7,219 nucleotides of DNA from Patescibacteria group bacterium (lineage in GTDB: Bacteria > Patescibacteriota > UBA1384 > JAHJRZ01), in contig JAHJRZ010000076.1 in assembly GCA_018830605.1 (NCBI GenBank), positions 1 to 7,219 of the forward strand, given 5' to 3'. Within the stretch, counting starts at the first letter, position 1. Each line of letters opens with the position of its first letter. Under the pieces are notes generated by a model. It did no database searches and had not been told where the DNA came from. It saw only the letters and a list, made by a program, of their open reading frames with translations. The translations under genes were made by a program, and so were the position numbers. Below, in pieces: positions 1-6,197 of the stretch.

Positions 1-420
1 AGCGACGAAAAGTCGTATCTTCTTCTCTTGCCGGAGAGCGAAACTACCCCTTCAAGAATCGCTTACTGCAGTGTAGCTGACGGAGTCCTTAAGGTCTTCA
101 ATCTCGGCAAAGAACAATGTGTCCAATTACATGGTCTTTCGCCAGACAACAAAAACATCCTTTGCGATTACGGCCCCTGGACAGGCGAAGATACAACCAC
201 CTATACCTATATCATTGAGATAGCAACTGGAGAGAAGAAAGAGATCAAAACGGATTTCTTCCGGGCTTTTTGGGAAACCCCAACGTCTTTGATCACCGTC
301 ACTATTCTTGACAACAAGTCTTTTGTAGTCAAGAGACTGGACTTGAACACTAACAAATCATCTAAACTCGCCACTGGTATGTCTGATTTGAGCGGCCATA
401 TGGCTTACACCCCATATTAG
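1..420 (+). CDS. C-terminal part of a propeller-like protein (5' end outside the window)
   Basis: The frame is open from the first base of the window, so this is the last 139 codons of a longer gene ending at TAG (418-420); the TTG at 28 is an internal leucine codon, not a start. I do not recognise a specific family. The residues alternate short hydrophobic strands with polar turns, and include GLSPDNKNILC near residue 50, which resembles the SPDGK turns of TolB/WD40-type beta-propeller blades. Two strand pairs end in similar IEIATGEKKEI and LDLNTNKSSKL segments, as expected for successive blades. No membrane segment or catalytic motif is visible in this part. A terminator follows 28 bases after the stop, so it is probably the last gene of its transcript. 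The propeller assignment is an inference from local pattern only; any secreted or membrane-anchored N-terminus would lie upstream. Confidence 0.6.
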   Translation, partial: SDEKSYLLLLPESETTPSRIAYCSVADGVLKVFNLGKEQCVQLHGLSPDNKNILCDYGPWTGEDTTTYTYIIEIATGEKKEIKTDFFRAFWETPTSLITVTILDNKSFVVKRLDLNTNKSSKLATGMSDLSGHMAYTPY

Positions 421-447
421 CCTGACAAAGAAGTTCTTAACCCAACC

Positions 448-478
448 CCGCCAAAGCAAAAGCCGAGGCGGTTTTTTT
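448..478 (+). terminator. Intrinsic terminator of the upstream plus-strand gene
   Basis: CCGCC (448-452) pairs with GGCGG (467-471), with a possible inner GC/GC pair around an AAAA loop, and seven T residues follow (472-478). Read on the minus strand, the stem is followed by GGTTGGG rather than a T tract, so it should end the plus-strand transcript only. No convincing terminator is visible for the minus-strand operon that ends at 483. Confidence 0.75.
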
Positions 479-482
479 ATTA

Positions 483-1688
483 TTACGACGGCAAGATTAT
501 TTCTAATTTCTGCTTCTCGGCTTCGCTGATGATATTCAAACTCCCGTTATGCAACGTAATTATTTTATCGGCCACGTAAATATCCAAATTCTCCTGCGAG
601 ATTTTTTCTATGCTCGGCATGGCCTCGCCCGTATAACTAAAAGAAATCTTGGCATAATGGGAATATCGGGACTTGCGGCTCGAGATCCCGATCGTCGACC
701 CTTTTTTCGCCAGAATTATTATCTGGCCTAAAAGCGTATAAATAGCGCTTGATAATTTTACTTTATCAACCAGAGCCATAATCTCTTTCTGGCGCGTAGT
801 ATAAACTACCTTAATCTCTTGGCTCAATGATTCGCTGACATTTCTCTTGATGACCGCTTCGATTAATTCAACCAAGTCAAACTGATCTTTTTTAAGATAA
901 AATTCGCCGGTTCGCAATTGATCATAATAGACCACGCTCGAGCTCTCCTCAATCAAAGCTCTGGTATTATTATGCAGAAGCGATAAGATCTTTTTTTGTT
1001 TTTGATTTAAGGGGCCGGCCTTCTCCAAGAAAAGAAGCTCAACAAAATCTCTGATCACCGGCAGGGGAGCGCGCAATTGATTAGAATATTGCGTCAATAA
1101 TTTTCGGTTGAGCTCGGAGAATTTTTTAATCTTCTTCTTCTGGGCTAAAATTCCCTGATAGCTTAAAACAAAGATATAAACAAAATAAGTTGAGAGGGCA
1201 AGAAAAGCGATTCTGATAAAAAACAAGAGCCAGCCCGAGGTATTTAGGGGAAAATGAGTTTCAACTAAAAAAGCGATAATTACTACAATAGTTGACAATA
1301 ACCCAGCCGTAATAACTAAGTATTGATCCAGATAAAAAGAAGCGCCGATAATAACAAAAATAAAGAGAAAAAAGTAATTATTATTAATGCCTAAAAGGAT
1401 AAAAAGAACGGCGCTCAAGAACAAAATATCTGTGACGATGGTGGCGTAACGCAAAAAAATGTATCCCGGCCGCCACTTGGTAAGATGAGCAATCAAATAG
1501 ATAATAACTGAAGCGAGCCAAGCGCAGAGAACAGCAATGACAAAAAATAAATTCTCCTGGATATTAATCCGCGCCGGCAGTAAAAAGGGAAAGATGATAA
1601 AAAATAAGAGAATCACGCTCAAAAGAGCCAATTTAAACTCACTATAACGAATTATCAATTTGTCCTCAAATTTTAAATTAATCTTCAT
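483..1688 (-). CDS. Six-pass membrane protein, histidine-kinase-like but lacking catalytic residues (pseudo-histidine kinase)
   Basis: The 401-residue product has about six hydrophobic segments (roughly 19-38, 46-69, 81-100, 104-117, 121-143, 152-175), then a basic linker (QKKKIKK) and a region that follows the HisKA/HATPase plan of sensor kinases. The H-box position reads YSNQLRAPL (201-209) where the family has SHELRTPL, so the phospho-accepting His is Asn203. The N-box position reads LLGQ (319-322) instead of LLxN. The DxGxG motif reads SYTGEAMP (351-358), losing the Asp and the second Gly. The GLGL box has no counterpart before DKIITLHNGSLNI (374-386). It is therefore unlikely to phosphorylate itself or bind ATP normally; a scaffold or allosteric role is possible. 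Its ATG overlaps the stop of the phosphoglycerate mutase gene (TAATG), with no Shine-Dalgarno visible, so translation is probably by re-initiation. No response regulator lies nearby. The stop is at 483-485. Confidence 0.85.
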   Translation of the reverse strand: MKINLKFEDKLIIRYSEFKLALLSVILLFFIIFPFLLPARINIQENLFFVIAVLCAWLASVIIYLIAHLTKWRPGYIFLRYATIVTDILFLSAVLFILLGINNNYFFLFIFVIIGASFYLDQYLVITAGLLSTIVVIIAFLVETHFPLNTSGWLLFFIRIAFLALSTYFVYIFVLSYQGILAQKKKIKKFSELNRKLLTQYSNQLRAPLPVIRDFVELLFLEKAGPLNQKQKKILSLLHNNTRALIEESSSVVYYDQLRTGEFYLKKDQFDLVELIEAVIKRNVSESLSQEIKVVYTTRQKEIMALVDKVKLSSAIYTLLGQIIILAKKGSTIGISSRKSRYSHYAKISFSYTGEAMPSIEKISQENLDIYVADKIITLHNGSLNIISEAEKQKLEIILPS

Positions 1689-3247
1689 TAAAGCAAATTA
1701 ATTAAACTCTGACCGGAAAAATAATTTATCCCTTCAATTCCCAGAACCGAAGCGATGGTCGGCGTAATATCAGCCAATACCCCCTTGGGGTTATCCAAAG
1801 AAATTTCCGACCATATTTGTTTATGCTCTTGGTCTGAAAACTTGACTAAATTATCCAAGCCCCCCTTAACATGAAGAAAGAAAACTGGATTGGTGGTATG
1901 CTCTTTGTCAATTTTGCCCGTTTCCAGATTTATCATCTGTTCTGCGTTGCCGTGATCAGCGGTTATAAAAATATCAAAGCCGATTTTCTTTGCCTTAGAA
2001 ATAAGAAATTCAAGATTTTGGTCAACGGCCATAATTGCTTTTTTTGTCGCTTCATAATCTCCCGTATGCCCGACCATATCAGGATTGGCAAAATTGGCCA
2101 CCACAAATTGAAAATCATTTTTTGAAATTTCCGCCAAGAGTTGGCTCACCACCTGATGCAAGCTCATATCGGGTTTAACGGCATAGTTCTCAACCCGGGG
2201 AGAGGGAATACAACAATGTTTTTCGCCGTTTAATTCTTTTTCCCGGCCGCCATTAAAAAAATATGTGACATGAGCATACTTTTCCGTCTCGGCAATATGA
2301 AGCTGGGAGATATTGTTCTCTGCCAAAATGTCAGAGAGCGGACTTTGATATTTAAGAACGCCAAAAATCGTCTTGATCTTTATCTTCCAATCAGTCTCAT
2401 AAGGCGTCATGGTAGCGAGATTTAAATTTAATTTGCTCTTAGCCAAAGCCAAAGTGATCTCGCGAGCCCGATCAGCGCGAAAATTAAAGATAATAACCGA
2501 ATCCTTATTACGCAAAAATTGCTTAGGATTGCCCTGGCTTACAATCTGCGGTTCAATCGTCTCATCATCCTGTCCTTTTTTGTAACTTTCTTTTATCACC
2601 TCTTCTGGATTTTTTTTGACACTTGGCGACCTGCCCCTCATTGCCTCATAAACCTTTTTTATCCTTTCCCAGTGGTTATCTCGATCCATAGCATAAAATC
2701 TTCCGGAAAGAGTAGATATCTTACCCAAACCCAGATCAGCCATTTTTTTCTCAATTGCCGTAAGATATTTCTGCGCGCATTTGGCAGCCGTATCGCGGCC
2801 GTCAGTAAAACCATGGATAAAAACATCACTCAACCCTTCATCTTTGGCAATCTTAAGCAGGGCAAAAAGATGATCAAGATGAGAATGGATCCCACCGTCA
2901 GAGATCAAGCCGACTAAATGAAGCGATGATTTATTTTTTTTTGTCTCACGCATCGTCTCTAAAATTACCTTATTCTTAAAAAAGGAGCCGAGCGCGATCG
3001 TTTCAGAAATTCTGGGAAGGTCCTGCCAAATAATCTGGCCTGTGCCAAGATTAGAGTGGCCGACTTCTGAATTTCCCACCTCTCCCCAAGAAAGACCCAC
3101 TGATTCCGCGGACGCGGAAAGATTAATATGAGGCGAGTTTTGAATCAAATAATCAAAAATTGGGGTTTGAATAGCAAAAACCGGATTTCCTTTTTCAATC
3201 GGATTCAAGCCGAAACCATCCAATATTATCAGCATCACCTTATTCAT
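1688..3247 (-). CDS. gpmI: 2,3-bisphosphoglycerate-independent phosphoglycerate mutase
   Basis: This cytosolic glycolytic enzyme interconverts 3-phosphoglycerate and 2-phosphoglycerate through a phosphoserine intermediate and binuclear Mn. From the ATG at 3247 the product has 519 residues, close to the usual 510-515. Family motifs appear in order: LDGFG with Asp10, GNSEVGH with catalytic Ser60, DGRDT near 149-153, FNFRADRAR near 254-262, NPDMVGH with Asp390 and His394, TADHGN with Asp431 and His432, and HTTNP with His450. All expected metal and phosphate ligands are present, so it should be active. The frame is open 18 codons further upstream, but those residues are unlike the family and lie inside enolase, so I place the start at MNKVMLIILDGFG. 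An ATG at 3235 is also possible; AAGG precedes both starts at an unusually short 2-3 bases, so the ribosome site does not decide. The gene overlaps enolase by 8 bases and the next gene by 1. Confidence 0.96.
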   Translation of the reverse strand: MNKVMLIILDGFGLNPIEKGNPVFAIQTPIFDYLIQNSPHINLSASAESVGLSWGEVGNSEVGHSNLGTGQIIWQDLPRISETIALGSFFKNKVILETMRETKKNKSSLHLVGLISDGGIHSHLDHLFALLKIAKDEGLSDVFIHGFTDGRDTAAKCAQKYLTAIEKKMADLGLGKISTLSGRFYAMDRDNHWERIKKVYEAMRGRSPSVKKNPEEVIKESYKKGQDDETIEPQIVSQGNPKQFLRNKDSVIIFNFRADRAREITLALAKSKLNLNLATMTPYETDWKIKIKTIFGVLKYQSPLSDILAENNISQLHIAETEKYAHVTYFFNGGREKELNGEKHCCIPSPRVENYAVKPDMSLHQVVSQLLAEISKNDFQFVVANFANPDMVGHTGDYEATKKAIMAVDQNLEFLISKAKKIGFDIFITADHGNAEQMINLETGKIDKEHTTNPVFFLHVKGGLDNLVKFSDQEHKQIWSEISLDNPKGVLADITPTIASVLGIEGINYFSGQSLINLL

Positions 3248-4535
3248 AAACCTTATTTCTAAAACTTGACAAACTCCTATTCTTTTTGATATCTTCTTCA
3301 ATTCTCAAAAGTTGGTTATATTTGCACATCCTCTCCGAACGGGAGAAAGAACCTGACTTTATCTGCTTGGCTCCAATACCAAAAGAAAGATCCGCAATAA
3401 AGCTATCTTCCGTATCGCCCGAGCGATGAGAAACAATAATGATGTAGCTATTCTCTTCTGAAACCTTAATCGCCTCAAATACTTCTGAAATCGTGCCAAT
3501 TTGGTTGGGCTTAATCAAGACTGAATTCGCCTCTCCTTTTTTAGCGGCACGAGATATCTTTTGGGGATTAGTTACAAAAAAATCATCTCCCACAATCTGT
3601 ATTTTCGCGCCCAAAGATTGGGTTATCTCCTGCCAACCCTCAAAATCGCTCTCAACGAGCGGATCCTCAATTGAAATAAGGGGATATTTTTTAGATAATT
3701 CTCCAAAGTGCTTAATCATTCCAGCCCGATCCCTCTTCTTATATTGACTCTGAAACAAATAAAGATCTTCTTTCTCTTCATAAAAAGAATTGGCCGCCAC
3801 ATCTAATCCTAAAAAAATATCTTTACCCGGTTTATAATTTGCTTTTTCAATCGCCTTAACTAAATAGGTTATCGCTTCTTCATTGTTGCGTAAGTTGGGG
3901 GCGAAACCGCCTTCATCTCCCAAACCAACAGAAAGATTATTCTCAAGCAAGAGTTTTTTAAGCGAGAGATAGACCTCGCCGCCCATCTCCATCGCCTCCT
4001 GAACACTTTTCGCGCCCATCGGAATGATTAAAAACTCCTGAAAATCTAAATTATTCTTGGCATGTTTGCCGCCATTAATAACATTAAATTGGGGACAGGG
4101 GAAATCAAAGCGATTGGTTTTAGTTTTAGAAATCTTTTCAATATATTGATAAAGCGGCAATTTTTCTGCAACTGCGGCCGCTTTGAGAAGAGCAACCGAG
4201 ACAGCGAGCATGGCATTAGCGCCGAGCCGTTTTTTATTTTTAGTGCCGTCAAGATCAATCAGGGCTTGATCAATCTCTGACTGCAGGGCCGCCATTCCGA
4301 TTAATTCTTTTTTAATTTCGCTATTTATTTCTTCGACTGCCCGCTTGACCCCTAGGCCGTTAAGTCTCTCCCCGCCGTCTCTCTTTTCCCAGGCCTCTTC
4401 ATTGCCGCGTGAAGCGCCGCTGGGCACTGAAGAGCGGCCCACCGAACCATCCTCTAAAATTACATCACACTCAACCGTGGGAGTACCTCTCGAATCATAT
4501 ATTTCGCGGCCGATGATCTCCTTAATTTTTGGCAT
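3240..4535 (-). CDS. eno: Enolase (phosphopyruvate hydratase)
   Basis: Enolase converts 2-phosphoglycerate to phosphoenolpyruvate in the cytosol, directly after the mutase encoded downstream. The 431-residue product has the family's usual length and motifs. Numbered from the ATG at 4535: His158 in NGGKHAKNNLDFQEF, Glu167, the catalytic-acid partner Glu208 in GDEGGFAPN, Mg ligands Asp245 (LGLDVAA), Glu290 (SIEDP) and Asp317 (VGDDFF), catalytic base Lys342 (LIKPNQIGT), His370 in SHRSGDTED, and Lys393 in IKSGSFSRSERMCKYNQ. The active-site loop reads GASRG (40-44) instead of GASTG, so Arg43 replaces a usual Thr while the Mg-ligand Ser42 is kept. I prefer the ATG at 4535 over a TTG at 4541, because AAAAGG lies nine bases before the ATG and only three before the TTG. 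The start overlaps the isomerase gene by 14 bases. Confidence 0.97.
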   Translation of the reverse strand: MPKIKEIIGREIYDSRGTPTVECDVILEDGSVGRSSVPSGASRGNEEAWEKRDGGERLNGLGVKRAVEEINSEIKKELIGMAALQSEIDQALIDLDGTKNKKRLGANAMLAVSVALLKAAAVAEKLPLYQYIEKISKTKTNRFDFPCPQFNVINGGKHAKNNLDFQEFLIIPMGAKSVQEAMEMGGEVYLSLKKLLLENNLSVGLGDEGGFAPNLRNNEEAITYLVKAIEKANYKPGKDIFLGLDVAANSFYEEKEDLYLFQSQYKKRDRAGMIKHFGELSKKYPLISIEDPLVESDFEGWQEITQSLGAKIQIVGDDFFVTNPQKISRAAKKGEANSVLIKPNQIGTISEVFEAIKVSEENSYIIIVSHRSGDTEDSFIADLSFGIGAKQIKSGSFSRSERMCKYNQLLRIEEDIKKNRSLSSFRNKVYE

Positions 4536-5337
4536 AATCAAAAACCTTTTCCGGCACGATTTCTTTTATAAAATTTTCCGGCTCTGCCAAATATCTTAAT
4601 TTTTTAATATTTTGGCAACCACTCTTATACATCGGCTTACCAAAATTTAGGCCAAATTGAGGCAGTTCTTTGGGCCGAGCTTTAATTAATTTTGGAATTT
4701 TTTTGTATTTTTCATTGGCAATTTCTTTATAGCCAGAATCTTTATCATCTTTGACAATATAATAGACGCCGCCGCGATACTTCTCATAAAGCTCATACTC
4801 AGAGGAAAACTCGGCCGCCACCCAATTGCTCATTACTAAAGGAACGGATAGGGGATTAATCGTAATATGGCCAAAATTAGGAGGCGTAATAGCTTTTTCA
4901 CCGGCTCGGGCCTCAACCAAATAAACTTCCTCGATTATCTCATTATTATTTTTATTATGCTTTTGTAAAAGAAAAAGTGCTCTGCCCGAAATAACCTCAT
5001 AAACTTCAGGATAGGAAATATCAATCTCATCTTTTATCGGATGATAGTGGCCGAGCGTTTTGTTAAACTCCTCGCCCAACATTTTTGGCAGGATGACTGT
5101 TAGATCAAAACGGAGATGATTCTTTTTTACTATTTGGTCATCCTCCCGCTCGCGCAGATCCCGATACACATAATAGAGCGGAGCATCATTGATAATTATC
5201 TTGTCCTTAATGACTCCGGCCATATCTCTGATGGTACGGCCGGAGAATTCACCGCCCAAAAGCTTGATATCTAAATCAAGCTTAAAATCATCTTTAAGAA
5301 TAACACTTAAACCCGACTCCTTTTTAAGGTCTTGCAT
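4522..5337 (-). CDS. pgiA: Cupin-type (archaeal-type) glucose-6-phosphate isomerase
   Basis: This metal-dependent cupin interconverts glucose 6-phosphate and fructose 6-phosphate and is unrelated to the common bacterial Pgi. The signature stretches are all seen: TLGHYHP (94-100) with metal ligands His97 and His99, YPEVYEVISGRALFLLQ (109-125) with Glu111, and PPNFGHITINP (152-162) with His157. These match the metal-binding His, His, Glu, His set of Pyrococcus-type enzymes. At 271 residues it is longer than the roughly 190-residue archaeal enzyme: there are about 25 extra residues before the core and a basic C-terminal tail (about 205-271) with no motif I recognise. It is the first gene of the operon, directly after the promoter at 5346-5374, and its 3' end overlaps enolase by 14 bases. 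No Shine-Dalgarno precedes the ATG, consistent with a leaderless message. I am confident of the family, less so of substrate exclusivity. Confidence 0.92.
   Translation of the reverse strand: MQDLKKESGLSVILKDDFKLDLDIKLLGGEFSGRTIRDMAGVIKDKIIINDAPLYYVYRDLREREDDQIVKKNHLRFDLTVILPKMLGEEFNKTLGHYHPIKDEIDISYPEVYEVISGRALFLLQKHNKNNNEIIEEVYLVEARAGEKAITPPNFGHITINPLSVPLVMSNWVAAEFSSEYELYEKYRGGVYYIVKDDKDSGYKEIANEKYKKIPKLIKARPKELPQFGLNFGKPMYKSGCQNIKKLRYLAEPENFIKEIVPEKVFDYAKN
4545..4550 (-). promoter_or_regulatory. Ribosome binding site that decides the enolase start
   Basis: On the minus strand AAAAGG lies nine bases before the ATG at 4535-4533. The competing in-frame TTG (4541-4539) would be only three bases away, so the ATG is the better start. 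The site lies inside the last codons of the upstream isomerase gene. Confidence 0.55.
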
Positions 5338-5345
5338 ATGAATTA

Positions 5346-5374
5346 ATTATAGCACAAAAGTAAAAAACAACTAA
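5346..5374 (-). promoter_or_regulatory. Extended -10 promoter of the glycolytic operon, near-leaderless
   Basis: On the minus strand TGCTATAAT gives a perfect -10 hexamer (5351-5346) with the extended TGn element (5354-5352). The best -35 at 17 bases is TTAGTT (5374-5369), which is weak, as is usual when TGn is present. Only eight bases separate the -10 from the ATG at 5337, so transcription should begin about one to three bases before the start codon. The lack of a Shine-Dalgarno fits a leaderless first gene. The -35 overlaps the T run that ends the tRNA remnant just upstream. Confidence 0.6.
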
Positions 5375-5378
5375 AAAA

Positions 5379-5403
5379 TGCCGGTGGTCGGAGTCGAACC
5401 GAC
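5379..5403 (-). pseudogene. 3' end of a tRNA gene (T arm and acceptor strand only)
   Basis: On the minus strand GTCGG, loop TTCGACT and CCGAC form a perfect 5-bp T arm with a canonical 7-base TTC loop (5403-5387). It is followed by a 7-base acceptor strand CACCGGC (5386-5380), a discriminator A (5379) and six T residues. CCA is not encoded. The matching 5' acceptor strand GCCGGTG, D arm and anticodon arm are absent from the following 850 bases on that strand, where a long hairpin begins instead. This is therefore a truncated tRNA, not a functional gene. The isoacceptor cannot be told without the anticodon. A chance T-arm mimic is possible but would not explain the exact spacing to the T run. 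Confidence 0.65.
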
Positions 5404-5411
5404 ATAAGATT

Positions 5412-5461
5412 AATCTTCACAACTCTTTTCCGTCGATCGTTTAAAAAGAGTTGTGAAGATT
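5412..5461 (+). repeat. Long hairpin, upstream copy of the paired repeat
   Basis: The arms at 5412-5429 and 5444-5461 are perfectly complementary over 18 bases around a 14-base loop (5430-5443). The inner 38 bases (5418-5455) are repeated at 6054-6091 with 34 identities: all 24 stem bases are the same, the loop length is the same, and CGTCGATCGT sits at the same loop position. The two copies are in direct orientation. The left arm also forms half of a 12-bp palindrome, AAGATTAATCTT (5406-5417). The right arm contains the -35 box of the following gene. Confidence 0.9.
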
Positions 5462-5479
5462 TGCTTGATCCAATATAAT
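5451..5479 (+). promoter_or_regulatory. Promoter of the PaaX/Cas2-like gene, inside the hairpin arm
   Basis: TATAAT (5474-5479) is a perfect -10, and TTGTGA (5451-5456) lies 17 bases upstream as a -35 with four of six consensus bases. The -35 falls within the right arm of the 18-bp hairpin, so a protein binding the inverted repeat would block this promoter. The start point should be near 5486, leaving a leader of about 13 bases; GGGA at 5487-5490 is a weak ribosome site. Confidence 0.55.
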
Positions 5480-5498
5480 AACAACTGGGAACTCGACG

Positions 5499-6050
5499 AT
5501 GGACAAAAAAATAAAAAGAAAATTTGGCGAGATTACACTAAACCTTTTAGAAGAAATCGCCCGTATGACTGAGGGGATTGCTTATGCTTTTTTAGACCAA
5601 GCAAAAATCAAAAGATTACTCAAATACGGCGGGAAATTTGAATCCGAAAGATTTTTTGATTACATAAGAGGATTAAAGAGATACAATTATATCGAAACAA
5701 AAAAACAAAATAATTCTCTAAGTGTCCGCTTGACTGATAAAGGCAGGATTAAGCTTCTGGAAAATTCGAGAGAAAATAAAAAAGACGGGAAGTGGCGTTT
5801 TCTTTCTTTTGATATTCCAGAAAAATTAAGAAAAAAAAGAGATGGATTCAGATCAGCCATAAAAAGAATTGGTTTTAAACAGGTACAGAAAAGTCTTTGG
5901 GCTTGTCCTTATATCAAGGCAGATCAAATTGAAAAAGTTATTAATTACTACAACCTAAACAAATTCGTCGCCTATTTCATTATTGAAAAAACAGATATCA
6001 AAAAATATCTGCAAAAACTGTTCAAACCAAAAAATAAATTATTGAACTAA
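5499..6050 (+). CDS. PaaX-like protein: winged-helix N-terminus with Cas2-like C-terminal domain
   Basis: The 183-residue basic protein has two parts. Residues about 8-90 look like a winged helix: helices ending in FFDYIRGLKRYNYIETKK, then a hairpin SLSVRLTDKGRIKLLE (73-88), typical of DNA-binding wHTH wings. Residues about 98-166 follow the Cas2/PaaX ferredoxin-like pattern: strand KWRFLSFDIPE with Asp105 where Cas2 has its metal-binding Asp, a basic helix KLRKKRDGFRSAIKRIGF, KQVQKSLWACP (127-137), and a closing strand FVAYFIIEK (156-164). PaaX regulators are known to carry a Cas2-related domain, and CPR genomes often hold such genes, sometimes named Cas2. No cas1, repeat-spacer array or other CRISPR gene is in the window, so I do not call it an adaptation nuclease. 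It is shorter than PaaX proper. It lies between two copies of one hairpin, and its stop codon adjoins the second, so a role in binding or moving those hairpins is plausible but unproven. Confidence 0.8.
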   Translation: MDKKIKRKFGEITLNLLEEIARMTEGIAYAFLDQAKIKRLLKYGGKFESERFFDYIRGLKRYNYIETKKQNNSLSVRLTDKGRIKLLENSRENKKDGKWRFLSFDIPEKLRKKRDGFRSAIKRIGFKQVQKSLWACPYIKADQIEKVINYYNLNKFVAYFIIEKTDIKKYLQKLFKPKNKLLN

Positions 6051-6053
6051 TCA

Positions 6054-6091
6054 CACAACTCTTTTGCGTCGATCGTGGGAAAAGAGTTGTG
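6054..6091 (+). repeat. Hairpin, downstream copy of the paired repeat
   Basis: CACAACTCTTTT (6054-6065) pairs perfectly with AAAAGAGTTGTG (6080-6091) around a 14-base loop containing CGTCGATCGT (6067-6076). It matches 5418-5455 at 34 of 38 positions in direct orientation. Weaker similarity extends outward, with AATC before the left arm and GAAxATTT after the right arm, so the repeated unit is about 50 bases and takes in the stop codon of the preceding gene. The next T run (6117-6123) is 25 bases away, so this is not a classic intrinsic terminator. Confidence 0.9.
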
Positions 6092-6137
6092 AAAATTTAT
6101 CAAATAGATTAGTCAATTTTTTTAAATTATCTAAATA

Positions 6138-6171
6138 TAAAAATGGGTATAGCGGGAGTCAAAGAACCGAC
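6138..6171 (-). repeat. Degraded second copy of the tRNA 3' end
   Basis: On the minus strand this reads GTCGGTTC, TTT, GACTCC, CG, a diverged acceptor part, then CATTTTTA. It lines up in the same orientation with 5403-5372, which reads GTCGGTTC, GACTCC and ends CATTTTTTA. The main differences are a three-base insertion in the T loop and a changed acceptor strand; the T arm could no longer fold properly. It could be the far half of an integration duplication. The match is short and gapped, so chance cannot be excluded. Confidence 0.4.
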
Positions 6172-6197
6172 CGAAAACAAATGGCAAATTAATTAGG

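Larger units (their letters stand above)
5372..6171. mobile_element. Candidate small integrated cassette at a tRNA 3' end
   Basis: The stretch is symmetrical: tRNA 3' end (5372-5403), hairpin (5412-5461), PaaX/Cas2-like gene (5499-6050), hairpin copy (6054-6091), degraded tRNA 3' end (6138-6171). Direct duplication of a tRNA 3' end is the usual mark of site-specific integration, and hairpin-bounded single-gene units recall IS200/IS605-type and REP-type elements. No integrase or HUH (Y1) transposase motif is present, so if this is an element it either uses the Cas2-like protein in a way not known to me or depends on enzymes supplied elsewhere. The grouping is inference; the parts themselves are seen. 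Confidence 0.35.

Noticed and set aside
448..478. Bidirectional terminator shared with the minus-strand operon
   Set aside because: On the minus strand the stem is followed by GGTTGGG and not by a T tract.
2519..2917. Plus-strand reading frame of 132 codons, and similar ones at 549-731, 1871-2125, 3493-3747, 4062-4280 and 4345-4599
   Set aside because: All lie antisense within well-supported conserved genes and show no domain, ribosome site or promoter of their own.
3248..3301. N-terminal extension of phosphoglycerate mutase
   Set aside because: The 18 extra residues do not resemble the family, lie inside enolase, and precede a methionine that fits the conserved N-terminus.
5379..5480. Complete or intron-containing tRNA on the minus strand
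   Set aside because: No 5' acceptor strand GCCGGTG, D arm or anticodon arm can be found on that strand up to about 6260.
5412..6091. Ordinary IS200/IS605 element
   Set aside because: The enclosed protein has no HUH motif or catalytic tyrosine context of a Y1 transposase; its pattern is PaaX/Cas2-like.
6054..6123. Downstream hairpin as a standard intrinsic terminator
   Set aside because: The T run is 25 bases after the stem, and the same hairpin also occurs upstream of the gene.
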